Shown here in pieces: positions 52,511-64,000 of a DNA stretch of 64,000 nt (the stretch's first letter is position 1; each line of letters starts with the position of its first letter). The notes beneath the pieces were generated by a model. That model made no database searches. It saw nothing but the letters and a program-made list of their open reading frames with translations, and had not been told where the DNA came from. Source of the DNA: Diphasiastrum complanatum (taxonomy: Eukaryota; Streptophyta; Lycopodiopsida; Lycopodiales; Lycopodiaceae). The stretch lies in NCBI GenBank assembly GCA_029204225.1, contig CM055096.1:69399444-69463443 (forward strand), given 5' to 3'. Both the position numbers and the translations under genes were made by a program.

Positions 52511-53415
52511 AAAAGTTTGTCTTTACTGCAAATGATGAAGAGTGTAGGATAGATGGTGTTGGCACCATCTCTTTGTGTCTAGAATTCTCAAAATGCATGG
52601 ATCTAGAAAATGTCCTTTATGTACCATCAATCACCAAGAATATGCTTAGTGTTGGTCTACTCTTAGAAAGTGGTTTGGATGTCCACTTTAAGCATGGTGT
52701 TTGCTTCATCTTGAAGATTAATGTTTGCATTGCAAAGGGATTCAAACATGGAAGATTGTTTAAGTTGGAAGCTAGTGTTGCTTTTGAAAGAATGAGCTTG
52801 GCAAAGGAGGAGATCACTCAAGAGGAGATCTTGGCAAAGTGTGATCTTGCTTGCATTGAGGAGGAGCATCAAAAGGAGGAAGATCTTGAGGATCAGCCTC
52901 AAAGCATGAGAGTTCCAAGGGAGTCCTCAATGACAATGGCCGAGTCATCAAATTGCATGCAAATTGTCCATTCAAGTGTGCATCTTGCAAGCGTGGTGAG
53001 CATTGGAGAGTCTACTATCTTTGAATACTTTTTGGAAAGTATTAGTAGACAAGAGGTGACTTGTTTCTTACCTTTAAGATTCATGGTGTTTATTACTTTG
53101 TATGACAAGACAATGAAATGGGATGCTTTGAAATCTACATTTGTTGTTGATAAAGCAATTTCATTGGATAGCTATTTTTGTAATAGTTTGAATAGAGTCA
53201 TAAAAGATGAAACATCATTTGCTTTGGAAATCTTTGTGTCCACATGCTTTGTGCATGATCATTCCAATGTAAGGACCAAAGATTATCATATTTCAATGAT
53301 AGGAATAATGGTAGTGTTTTGCTCTTCAAGTAGAGATTGTAGAATCTACTTGTTTTCAACCAAAGAATTTGTCAATGGTGGAAATGTGATCTTTCAAGAG
53401 CGGAAGATTTGTTAA
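52511..53415 (+). CDS. Copia protease end fused to a long unknown frame
   Basis: The plus-strand frame, open from near 52511, begins with the last part of a copia protease region (LENVLYVPSITKNMLSVGLL, then CIAKGFKHGRLFKLEASVAF). It goes on without a stop for about 200 residues (AKEEITQEEILAKCDLACIE ... DYHISMIGIMVVFCSS). I see no integrase, reverse transcriptase or RNase H motif. It ends at 53413-53415, and a second open stretch (53431-53673) follows. A purine tract and a 3-prime LTR come 205 bp after that, so this is the real 3-prime end of an element that has no pol. The N-terminal half is missing, replaced by the minus-strand LTR. Confidence 0.6.
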
Positions 53416-53880
53416 CTTGAAGAAGCACCTTTGGATCAACACCTTATTCAATTCATTGACGTTTTGGAGTCAAGCCAAGTGGAGGATCAAGCTCAAGACC
53501 CGAGGACTCCAAGAAGAATCTTGAGTATCAAGATGGAGCCATCAAGGCTCAATCATATGGATCAAGCAAGGCAAGTTGTATTTGGCAACATTATTTATGC
53601 ACTTAATATTTTAATTGATGTATCTTCAAGTGCACAAAATGCCTTGGAATCCATGGCTTGGCATGATGTTTAGTTTTGAAGTGTGCTACATGTATATAGA
53701 CACATTTATGGAACATCTTGTAAGGGATCCTCTAAGAGGTGGTGAAAGATCCTTCATGGACATCATTCTCTATTGGAGTCTCAAAAGTTCCTTGTTTGTA
53801 GCTGGATTTTTTAGACACTTCTAAAAGCATTCATTCATCTAGCAAGAGAGTTGTAGATAGATCAAGCTAAATTTGAGGAG

Positions 53881-54576
53881 TGTGAAGAATTGCCAAAAAT
53901 TGGCAAATCTAGCTTGATCAAAAACCATGTAGAATAGTGTAAATTGTGTACACAAGTGGGTCTCGCACATGTGAGGCCATGATGCCACATGGGAAACCCA
54001 TCCTAATGTATGTTAGGTCAAGTCAAGAGAGTTGGTCATGTCTATTTGGTGGTCATCCCTACTTTATAGGACCTACACCTAAGTTTAAGGTGAAAATTTG
54101 ACCAACTAGCTATCTAACAAGCATAACTCTAGGATCTAGGCTAGGGTTTCATTTTAGGGCAAGAAGGGTGAGTTGACTTTCTTATTATATGCTGGAAATC
54201 CACCTAACTTCAAGAAGGAAGTCGAATTTGCTATGTATTCCAAGCTCCCATAGTGAGAAGATAGAAAATTTTTGGAGCTCATTGGCAATCTCAAGCTAGT
54301 TCACTATGTACATTGAGTTTTGTGATCCAAATGAAACCAAATCAATTTCTACTTGTTTTTCAGGTTGAAGTCCGTACTACAGCCTGTAGTACACACGTGT
54401 GGGCTCGGATTTCAATGTTTATCAATGCTTTTGATTGTTAATGCTTGTTTGTCAAATTGCCAATCTAGATCAACTTTTTTGTGTCTAGTTTTTTGATAGA
54501 TTGTTAAGCAAGCATCCAATCACTCTTGTGGATCTTTTGTAGATCCATTTATGGTCCTAAAGTACAGTACTTTCAC
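53881..54576 (+). repeat. 3-prime LTR of the plus-strand copia derivative
   Basis: 696 bp from TGTGAAGAATT to AGTACTTTCACA, with TGTGAA/TTCACA inverted ends. It is preceded by the polypurine tract aaatttgaggag. It does not match the LTR at 51859-52510. Confidence 0.65.
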
Positions 54577-56559
54577 ACCCAGAAGTACAAATATCTGATC
54601 TGACGGCATGACATCAACAGATACATTTTAGGTCATGGCTAATCTGCCACTCTTGTATTTCCCTGATTAGTTGTAGATGCTTAATCACTCTAATCTTAGA
54701 TTTACATAGAGCAACTATACTTACTGGATGTTACTTGACATATAGATCAACAGAGCACACATACAATGTAATATAGTAGTTTTATGCTAGTAAGCAATCA
54801 AGACGAAATATAGAATACATGTCCGCCTACGTGCGAAGACAATTCTGTCTAGGATCTGTAGATCCAACTGTCTGCTGGTAAAGCGAGACGATTGCTCGTG
54901 AGAGAACTGTGTTTCTCCCACACCAGCGCACTGCGTGGATTTGCATGCAGTGCTTGAAGAAATCAGAGAGAAAGATCAAAATAGATGATTTTCTTGCTGT
55001 GTCTGATCTCAAATGCAAATGCGTCTGATGTTTATTCGTGTGTCTAACTAAGTTTCCTTGTTCATTTGAGTTCCAGACCTTGGTTGAAACTATGTTAAAT
55101 GCTGCATTAATTTTATAAATGTATATCAGCAGTGTTTGACTACACTCTGGAGGACTGTAGGAGTGATTCAGCTAGCAGTGTCCAGCAATCGCATCTGAAC
55201 TCCATCCGAGTGAAAAGAGAGAGTCGTGGTTCCTTCGCGAAAGCTTTGCGACTACGATCCTGATTCTCATTCTCAACATGTATGGAGTGCCTCAATCATG
55301 CCACGATTGATATATTCAAATATAGCTCCTGGTTGAAAATTGTTTCTTAATTTGTGACTTGAGACCTTTCTATGTCTTTGTAGCTTCAATAAACATGGCA
55401 ATCACCAAAGATGAGCCATTTTCCAAGTTAAGTGATACAAACTGAAGTTAAAGTCTTTTCAAATAATTATAAAATTAATGGCTTAATGCAAGAATCCTTA
55501 AAAGCAAAACATGTACATCATCACTATCATACTTATTAGATTTATGTAGTTTCTCACCCACCATAAAATTCTTCTTTTTCTTCTTGAGGGGACTAGGATT
55601 GTGTGATGATGATGAAGGTGATGATGCATATGAGTTGCTCAATGAAGAACTTAAGGGAAAATGATGTCATCTACGATGTTCATGACAAGATTTATCCCTT
55701 GTGATAATCAAAAGATTGAAATTTTGAAATGTTATTAAGTGGGTTATTCTGAATTTCTTTGAGCATACATGTGTGATCCGGAGGGAGAGATGAATGCTGT
55801 AATATAGCTACCGAATTCTTGGATACTATGAGTCTTTTCATAATTTGTGCGCATAATTATTGAAAGTAAAATGATGTTGCAAAATCCGTTTCTTGTTGTC
55901 TTTGTGCTCCAAGATACAACCATTGCACAGCTCGTTGATCATGCACATAAAAATGATAAGAGAGGCACCCCCCTCCACCTTTGAAGCAAATATCAGTTAC
56001 ATGCACTAGCACTAGCATGAGTAGCCAATCTTGAGACTAAGGTCTCACATTTATCTTGACTTTAAATATTAAACTGCAATGTTTATTTTGAGACTAAGGA
56101 ATTGCATTCATCTTGAACGGAGATGCAATTGCAATATAATGTCCTGCAAATACACATGGACATGGCGAAAGACCATCAAATCAAAAGTATACAATCATTG
56201 CATGCAATCTCATTGGAGTCTTCATAACTTTGACATATGTAATTTGTTTTCCTTTGAATTTGCTAAGCATGTACACCATACTTGAACAAGTATATATGTG
56301 CTTCATATTATGGATCTATAGACGACACAATTGTACTTTCAACACAAAATGGCACAACTATGGAATCTTGCAATATTTCTGATGTATCTCGATCACAAAT
56401 CCAGCACCGACAAGCAAAATCTTGGTGTATCCAAGTTAAGAGATACACAATACGATAGTATCGTGCTTGTTGATGTACACATATGAAGGGGCTAAAAATC
56501 ATCCAAGTATCTAAAAAATCTTACTCGCAATAAGCTTGCCATAGTGCATGCCTTAAAGA
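54577..56559. other. No gene recognised
   Basis: Mixed-composition sequence with short frames. A CpG-containing stretch at 55150-55270 has no coding match that I can see. Confidence 0.5.
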
Positions 56560-57720
56560 AATGAAGGCACTATTTGGATGGTTGAAAATTGGCATCAAGG
56601 GTGATCATAATAGTTTGAAGCATTTCTTTCGTCAAAAACAATATAACGATAAACAAAATAGGCGGCTATCGTAAGTGCAAGAATATGGTTTCAACATTGA
56701 TTGTCTCAAAGGAAATAAATTGCATGTGTCAATGCTCTTTCCAAAATATGGCCACTTGAAATGGGAGTCAATGAGAACTTTGGATGATTATGTGACTAGC
56801 ATGATAGAGAATGAAAATGCATGTATGCTTCAAGCTTATCCTCCAGAGGAGAGGAATACGTGGGCTAGTATGATGGAGAGTAGATTGTTTTCGATAAAGA
56901 AAACCATAAGATTGATTGCATTTCTAGTCTACAAACAAAGTATATGGAGGACTCTACGCTCCAAAGGATATGGAAGGATTAACAGAATCCAAACTATTTG
57001 GATCATTTGTGTGACCAATATTATGGAGCTATTGTGTTGTACAATGATGACACAATAATTCTTTGCCTTTTCCAAGTATATTTCTTATGTATTGCATAAA
57101 CTTTGTTCATGCCCTAGTGTAGGGCACTATGGTACAACATTGAAGACATGTGAAAAGGTATAGAGGTATGTTCAATTGAGAAGGATTGAAGAAAAATGTT
57201 AGATTGAATGTGAAGAGTGCAAATCATGTTGGGTATGTAAGGTGGAGAATGTCAACCATCCAAGATTATTGCCTCCTTTGCCCATCCCTACAAAGTGTTG
57301 GGAAAGTGTAAGCATGGATGTATTCTTTCTTCGCTAGTGAAACAATGTAGTTAAATTGAAATATACACAATTGATTACTAAGTGTGCACAATTTATACCT
57401 TATAATACCACTAATGCATGAGCTCAAATAGCCCAATGATTTTTTAATAACTTAACATGAGCTACGGAAAAACTTGCAGAGTACATTAATTATTGGAGTG
57501 CTGATCACCAAACAAATGAGTTGATATGCAAAGTGCTACCCATTGATGTCTACATGTATAACTTCCTTCTTTGCACTCTATGGTCATGAACCACTTCAAT
57601 GAATGAGTATGTCTCTGAGGGAAAGTAATATGCTAACAAACAATACTCATTTCATGAGTTTGAAACATGAAAATATGTTTCTAAAGTTGAAACCTTTGAA
57701 GTATACTAAACCTGATAGGA
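56560..57720 (+). pseudogene. Gypsy RNase H and integrase remnant
   Basis: The plus strand gives IKGDHNSLKHFFRQKQYNDK and VQEYGFNIDCLKGNKLHVS at 56590-56740, the C-terminal RNase H signature. The integrase is represented by NHPRLLPPLPIPTKCWESVS, MDVF (57255-57325), then KCAQFIPYNTTN and a WSADHQTNELICKVLP stretch (57380-57545). Many stops and deletions. Confidence 0.7.
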
Positions 57721-59798
57721 CTTGTGAAGTGAAAGTTGGCTTCATGCATCAAGGTGGACGATCCTAACTATCATATGAATCTACCACCCACAGTGGAATG
57801 CAATAGGTTTTTTGCATTAGTCTAATGAATGAATGTGTGGAGATGTTTTTGCATCATTTATTCTACTTCTGTTTTATAAAAAGGGAAAGCTTATTCTACC
57901 ATTGATTAAGCATTGAAAAATGGAATAGAACTAAGAGAGAATAGAATCAAGTGGAAAACATGAAAGAAGGTGATAAACTCGTGGATAGGTGATAGTTTCT
58001 TGAGCAACAACCACATTTGTTGAGAAGAATGTGTGGAAATTTCCTTATGGTAAATTTGAAGGTATGTTTGAATTTCAAACTCCACAGTATAATATCATGA
58101 ATTGTTTGATAAGAGTATTTGACAACAATTACTCTCGAGTCCATTTAAGGCCAAAATGCGTAAGTACGAGGGTGCCATCTATCAAGATCTAGTACATAGT
58201 TAGCATGAGATGGAGACTGCTGAATGGACGCAATGTAAAATGATAGGGAGAGTACATTTAGTGTTGGCATCCAAAGTTTCTTTGGTCCCAAGTTCAAGCC
58301 CCCTTGGAAACCAAGATGCATTTCAGAAAAGACGAAAAGTTATGTTGGTTAGGTTTTCAAATTTTTGAAATAGTGATGTATAAAAATGAGTGAGTTGGGA
58401 AAAGTAGACATCTCTTGGCTCTTTTCTAATAGAATGTGAATTTTCCTTGCCCGTACGGCCCTTGAGCCCAAGGCTTTTCTTGATGCATGTGGTGCCTACA
58501 ATCATAGGAAAGTCTATGCCAACTCTAAAGTTGTGCACAAATTCACAAATTCACAATCATATCTAAAACCTAACTCAATGAAGTTATTATAAGTTTATTT
58601 TAATTAGGTGCATGACATTACCTTAAATTGATTTCTTTTCACTAATCTTTCATTTCTTTGAGACCCTTCAAACTATCTATCTTGACAAAGTAGATAGTGC
58701 ATTTATTGTAAATACTTTGTACGATTAGGGTCTTACTCAATTTGAACACTTCCCATCGTGCTTTATTTTTTGGAGTTTCGTTATAATTTGACTAAGCATG
58801 CTCCTTGTCTTTTATTCTTTGTCCTATAATCATCATCAAGCACTTCATTTTGTCCATCTCTCTGCATGATACATTTCTTTTACCTCCAATAAATAGGTGC
58901 ACAACCATCCCCTTCCCAAGCCATTACCTACTACTTCGATTTAAGCCTAATACAGTGATGCAAGCATTATCTAAAGTCATCTATCTGCACTCACGTTTTT
59001 TCACTGACCTACATGTTCATATTGATAATTCTTCGAGTCACATACATGCACATGTACTATAACATCCCTTGTTAATTAAAGAGCCTTTAGATTTATGACG
59101 TCATGTTCTTATCCAAAATCTAATACAAAAGTTTGAGTGATATCTATAAATGTATTTCTGGGTGAAAAGCTTGAAGCTTTTTAACTGGTGATATTCGGTT
59201 TGGTGAGCATTCAAATATGTCTTTGGTCAAGAAATCGTGAAGCAAGAATTTGGCCTTACAAGATAGATTGCAGGCATTCGCATTGTTTGATGCGAAGCCA
59301 ACCCTACAACATAAAGATCTGAATATCCCATTTGTTAATCGCACATAAGTGACCGTGTTTTATGCTAGGACGAAAGTTACCTGTCTTTTTCACCAGGGAG
59401 TAGGAAAGATAACGTGCTACTCTTGGTGCCTATATGGAAACTCACAAGAAGGCAACTGCAATCGCACATGTACTAATGTAGACACAGCTAGCCTAGAAAA
59501 GTAGACGGCAGAACTAAGCATTGATGAGCTCTTAATACAATGATCAATCATTCTGACAACACCAATAATGAGGCATTCTTGTTGGCATGAACTTAACATG
59601 CACTTGGAGATGAGAAACAACCATTAGCAATGCATTCATTCTCATAGATGCCAGCATTTCAAGGTTGCCGGAGTCATTAGTTGAACTAGCACTTACATAT
59701 GCTTTTTGAGTGGACGACAATAGTCTAAGTAAGATTCAAGTACTATTCAAAAAAAATTTGTATAAACTGAAAACTGGCATGAGAAGTTACCAGCTCAA
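57721..59798. other. No gene recognised; 3-prime side of the PHD gene
   Basis: 59144-59798 lies downstream of the PHD exon on the minus strand and may include its 3-prime UTR. No AATAAA was assigned. Nothing is identified in the rest. Confidence 0.45.
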
Positions 59799-60441
59799 TC
59801 ATGCAGCCTTACAAGAAGGGCAAAGCAAATCTTGGTCATTCACACCACAGGAAGCTACCTCCACACAACCAACATGAAATTCCCTCTCACACCAGTTACA
59901 CACACAAAGCTTGTCCCAATCTACAGTCATCTTGCAGAAACAGCAACCTTCTATATTCCAGCCAACCAAATGCGGAGTCTCAATTAGTAATGCCTGTTCT
60001 GAAGCACTAATAGGAACAACAGAGTCAGCCTCATTCCTGCAGACAGGTTCTTCATTTAACTTCAATTCTAATAAAGAGGACTGGTTCACCCTAGGATCAC
60101 CCTCCATTAGACTTGCAGCTTCGGTCTCTTCTTTGTAAGAGATTTTACCAGCATCTTCTGGCTTCCTGATGCCTTGGTTCACTTTCCTAAACAATCCCTT
60201 CTTGTTTTGAAGATGTTTGGTAAAACTCGGCTGCAGGCTTTGGAGGACCATATCATCCGACGATGTGGACGCATTCTGAGCACTAGCTTCGCATCCATCA
60301 CTTTTAACATTGGCGACAATTGGCTGGTCAGAATGGATCAAACCAATAGAGTGGACAGTTGAAAATATGGGGAGGTCTTTTACTTTAGAAACCAGATATT
60401 GCGATGCTTCTTTGAATGAGGGCCACAACTTTCCATCTGGG
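59799..60441 (-). CDS. Last exon of a host gene with a PHD-like zinc finger
   Basis: The minus-strand exon begins after the acceptor ttgaatgttttag (60442-60447) and runs 213 codons to TGA at 59799-59801. It starts PDGKLWPSFKEASQYLVSKV and has a low-complexity, charged middle. It ends with GCCFCKMTVDWDKLCVCNWC and EREFHVGCVEVASC, then LLCPSCKAA: a Cys/His array (C..C, C..C, H..C, C..C) of PHD type spanning the last 48 residues. PHD fingers read histone tails, so a nuclear chromatin role is likely but unproven. The exon has no stop or frameshift over 640 bp, unlike all neighbours, so it is probably a live gene. Its upstream exons were not found in the window. The ORF1-only LINE at 61262-63120 would lie in its next intron. 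Confidence 0.75.
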
Positions 60442-61261
60442 CTAAAACATTCAAAATCAACGAGGATGTGGTCAAGGACATTACAATCAATATTCTAGCC
60501 TCATAACACAATGAAAGAAGCATGTGAAATACTATGAAAACTAACTTGGCTTCTCGTAAATAAAAGTTTGTGAGTTTGCACAAGGGAGCTGGCGTGTGCC
60601 AAAAAGGTCATTTACATACACTGTTACACAAATTAGCATAAATTGAATAGAAAACAATGGAAATTCAAGAAACCAGAAAGAAACTTCAAGAGCCTCCATA
60701 AACTTGCCATAAATGATTCAAAAAAGTATCAGATTAGCATTAAATACATCAGAATCATAGTCTATCAATAGAACAAGCCTTATACTACGGTTTGACAACA
60801 TTCATGTGAAATCAATGGCAAGTGAACCGATACATCCCATGAAAGTTCTGAAGGAGAAGCTTCAAACCCCACTAAAACTAAAAAATAGACAAATTTAGTA
60901 AGACCCTAGCTGTTTGGGTCCAAGTAACTTAGTATAATTGGGGGTCTCTCGGCCCATTAACTGAATTGACTCTTAAGAACTAATTTAGGAGTGTTGCTGA
61001 TTATAGGAAGTACATGACACCTAATTGAAGGAGAGATGACTTTCAATGTCATAGTAGTAGATCCTAATCAAAGTTTCTTTGAAACACATTTCAAACACAG
61101 AAACGCGTTTGAGACGTCCCGTTCAAAACAGGCCCGTTTCGAAACAGGAACTAGACGTTCGAAACGACTGGGAAGAAAATCGAGATTTTTTTCCTTTTCC
61201 ACATGGTCCCAAGAGGTGACAAAGAGAGAGCTTTTGTGCGATAGAAAGAAGAAAGAAGAAA
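60442..61261 (-). other. Intron of the PHD gene, no other feature
   Basis: Non-coding. 61080-61165 contains the gaaacacatttc, gttcgaaacg type repeat also seen at 21690-22160 and 63220-63290. Confidence 0.5.
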
Positions 61262-61467
61262 GAAGAAAGCTTTATTAATGTCTTTTCCGTGCCAAAAGGC
61301 ATATAAGATTGAAGAGGTAGTACAACAGAGTAAATGGAACTCGGACGGGACAATGTTGTCAACAGAAAACTAGACTAAAACTAAAACGTAAAACGTAAAT
61401 CGCTATGTAAAGAAAGCTCATCTCTCACGCAGGAGAGGAAATAAATGGCCGTTGCTCAAAACATCTC

Positions 61468-62481
61468 TCACGTAGGAGAGGGAGAAGAATCTGAAATTTT
61501 CAGTTCTGCAATTTTAACCAAGACTGGGCGTCCATCTCGAAAGAGAGTCCGGAAACCATTGGCCTTAGCATCTGCGATGATTTTCTTTCTCTCAGTCCAT
61601 TGAATGGGCGTCAAGTCTTCATCCATACAAATAGTAGACCCCTTCAGGCAGCCTCTTTTACGCAAAACCTTTTGACGAAGCAAAGCATCCTTGAATCGCA
61701 GAAACACTGTGGTGGGTTGGAGCTTACCCACCCAAGCAGCAGATATGACATCCTCTTTGAAACCAAAGGTGGAATGAATAAAAGCATTTGCCTCAGCCAC
61801 AAGGTCCTTACCCACAAAAGAAGCTCCCCTAACCCTGACATTGAGGGCCTTGAGATCTCGTTTTTTATGTTCTTGAATAGCTTCAGAAATAACCTGCTTA
61901 GAACCCTTGAGCACGTCGGCCCAAGAACTCTTCGATTGCTGAAGTTGCTGCTCCAAGGAGTGAACTCGTTCTTGCAGCTACTTTGACTTGTCTTCTGAAT
62001 CTGCATTGCCGCTTCCTTCTTCTTCCCCTTCATCTGATTCCAGTTCATTCTTGAGGTAAGTAACATCAACCTCAAGAATGCCAACTTTGCCCACTAGGGC
62101 TAAGACCGTGTTCTCCAGAGTGGAGATTTGGAATGCTTGTTTCTTGATGATCGCAAGCAAGGATGCATTGTCCTCATGAAGAGAATCAATGATACGGGGG
62201 AAACCAGATAAAAATTCAGCTGAAAGAGACGAAGACAATGGGGGGGATGAAGATAAAGGGGTGAAAGAGGGAGAGGAGGAAGAAAGAGTAGAGGGGGTAG
62301 TGGCAGTAGCAGAAGAGGTGGAGCTTGCGAGAGTGGAGGGTAGGGGCGAGGGAGAGGAAGCAGGAGAGGGAGGGGGCAAGGTAAAGGGATCTGGAGCTGT
62401 AGTAGGGATGGCTGAGAAGACAAAGGGAGAAGGGGGAGAGGTTTTCTTCCCCTTCCGATTCACAGATTGCCAATCAGCCAT
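61468..62481 (-). pseudogene. LINE ORF1-like protein, one stop
   Basis: ATG at 62481 (MADWQSVNRKGKKTSPPSPF). A long Ser/Pro/Thr-rich segment is followed by a coiled coil (DSLHEDNASLLAIIKKQAFQ, ISTLENTVLALVGKV). An acidic stretch ends at an in-frame TAG (61978-61980). The same frame then gives LQERVHSLEQQLQQSKSSWA, DVLKGSK, ALNVRVRGASFVGKDLV, VFLRFKDALLRQKVLRKR and TICMDEDLTPIQWTERKKII, RTLFRDGRPVLVKI. One nonsense codon in about 337 makes this the best preserved ORF1 in the window. The function inferred from the family is RNA binding. Confidence 0.78.
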
Positions 62482-62985
62482 AGTACCACAGCTAGATACA
62501 GGATTAATGAGGGAAAAGGGGTAGAGGAAAGGCAAAAGGACAGGCAAAAGGAAGGGTAGGGATAGGGACAGATAGCGAGGGGGCAGCAGCAGCGGGTCAG
62601 GAGGCAAAAGGGAGGGCAGGGCCAGGGACAGGTACAGGTAGCGAGGAGATGGGCAGATAGCGAGGGAGACAGGTAGCGATGGTAGGAGGGAGGGAGAGGG
62701 AGATGGGTAGGCAATGGGACAGGTAGCGATGGCAGGAGGGGGCAGATAGCGATGGCAGGTAGTGATGGCAGATGGGAGGGACAGGCATGGCAGGTTAGGT
62801 AACGATGGGAGGGAAGCTATGTCAGGGTAGCGATGGAGGGCCAGTGATGGCAGGGTAGCGATGGAGGGCCAGCGGCAGTAGAGCAGCGAGCAGCAGCAGC
62901 AAGGCATCAGCAGCAGGGCGTCATCGCTGTAGGGAGCCATAGCAGGAGGGAGGAGGGAGGGAGGAGAAGGCGCGCTGCTGCCATC

Positions 62986-62988
<3 letters not shown>

Positions 62989-63021
<33 letters not shown>

Positions 63022-63058
63022 CCGAACCACCAAATGACTATTGGATGAGAAGAGCCCA

Positions 63059-63120
<62 letters not shown>
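62989..63120. repeat. (GA)n microsatellites
   Basis: 62989-63019 and 63064-63120, with a 44-bp spacer. They correspond to the CT-rich start of copy D. Confidence 0.95.
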
Positions 63121-63124
<4 letters not shown>

Positions 63125-64000
63125 GATGTATCTACTTGGTACTAGTCTTTCTATGACATGTCTAAACCCCAAAAACTCATAAAAACACATTTTCAAGAAA
63201 AAAAAACTAAAAAAGTTTCCCGTTTTGAACCTGAACCTCCCTTTTCAAAGGCATTATCGAAACGACGTACGAAACGAACTCATGAAACATTGATCCTAAT
63301 TGGATGAACTATCCAAACTACTGTCGATATTACAATTGACAAAACCTACATCCAAAAGTTTTGCCCTTATAATCTTTGAAAGACAAGAAGTGAAGAGATT
63401 GATAATGCACAACATCGTATATCAAGGCCTTCAATTCTACAAGGGTTAACAGAACGTAAGTTGAACTGCTGCACCGAAACTCTGTTCCAGGACCCCACAT
63501 TCCAAAACCCCGGAATGTTGTAAAAAAAAGAAAGACTGAAATTTTTTAAGTAAGGCAAGGCCCATGAAGCCTCATTTCCAGCGCACTTCAAGAGGAGACA
63601 AGGAGCTTGTGTGTGAGCACTCTATGTGAAGGCAATGATGCCTGGAAGGTGATTGTAGCACATAGAAGAGGGCAAAAGTGAGTGTGTGGAGATTTGTAAG
63701 CAAAACAACTTCTTGAAGCTTTTTTTCAATAGTCATGAGTGATTCATGTTGCTGGGATTGGCTATAGGGTTGCCAAGGAGAGAGTGGTTGCATGTTCTAA
63801 AGCTTCTTTTTGCATAGGTGGTTACAGCTTAGGTTCATGGGGGTTAGTGATTTAGGGTAGGTCTTAGGCATCCATTGGCATTATGCCCCATGCATGGCAG
63901 TTCCTGCAGTTGAGTGAGAATGCCAACTGAGCACATATGGAGGACATATGGAGGACTAGCAACGATTGGGCCCAGGCCACAGATTGGTGTGCAGCTAGGT
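63121..64000. other. No gene recognised
   Basis: 63220-63290 carries the ttcgaaacg type repeat. Several minus-strand frames (63367-63793) show no motif I know. Confidence 0.45.

Larger units (their letters stand above)
61262..63120 (-). mobile_element. ORF1-only LINE derivative (copy D), near intact
   Basis: On the minus strand: (CT)n at 63064-63120 and 62989-63019; a serine/proline-rich leader; ORF1 at 62481-61468; 150 bp of UTR; the hairpin (61289-61302) with AGACATTAATAAAGC; and (TTTCTTC)n ending about 61240-61262. No ORF2 lies between ORF1 and the tail. It shows the same layout as copy A at 14681-15640, with different internal sequence, which argues against two independent chance deletions. 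Confidence 0.75.

Overview
This window is nuclear DNA of a land plant with a large, repeat-packed genome. It is dominated by decayed Ty3/gypsy and Ty1/copia LTR retrotransposons, LINE fragments and long CT/GA microsatellites. Two stretches of ordinary host genes can be recognised between them. The 17.2-kb intron and the age spread of the repeats fit a gymnosperm-like genome, but nothing here fixes the species.

Host genes. The clearest gene encodes the sigma (small) subunit of the AP-1 clathrin adaptor, on the plus strand. Its coding exons are at 16953-17039, 17176-17267, 17507-17615, 34832-34867, 38863-38949 and 39056-39127. They join in frame into 160 residues that lack only the initiator Met, which must lie in an upstream exon I could not place. 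Between the third and fourth of these exons is a 17,216-bp intron filled with nested transposons. The fourth exon is only 36 bp. A second host gene ends at 59799-60441 on the minus strand with an exon encoding a PHD-like zinc finger. A minus-strand SNF2/CLSY-like helicase pseudogene (about 6870-7137 and 13718-13890) is split by a complete gypsy element.

Repeat layout. 186-3364: gypsy element with two LTRs that keeps only gag and protease. 4079-5800: minus-strand gypsy remnant. 7138-13717: complete 6,580-bp chromovirus with 451-bp LTRs, a 5-bp target duplication and unusual AG...CT LTR ends. 14681-15640: ORF1-only LINE derivative. 17734-25345: LINE pieces in both orientations. 25475-30340: a second chromovirus, decayed. 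30310-34420: LINE, solo-like LTR and hAT (BED finger) pieces. 36830-40490: gypsy remnants around the end of the AP-1 gene. 42063-43111: scrambled copia. 43143-43546: miniature LTR retrotransposon (TRIM) whose LTRs each contain a tRNA-like sequence. 43471-45062: a 796-bp tandem duplication that copies half of one TRIM LTR. 45282-45519: 219-bp CT tract. 45560-54576: copia and gypsy remnants, including two elements whose protease runs into a non-pol reading frame. 56560-57720: gypsy remnant. 61262-63120: a second, better preserved ORF1-only LINE derivative.

Most notable are (i) the TRIM with a 73-nt tRNA-like sequence (boxes A and B present, no T4 terminator anywhere on its sense strand) and (ii) a family of ORF1-only retroposons. 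The latter share with a true LINE a 3-prime hairpin tail that runs straight into pyrimidine microsatellites. All coordinates, alignments and mismatch counts were made by eye.
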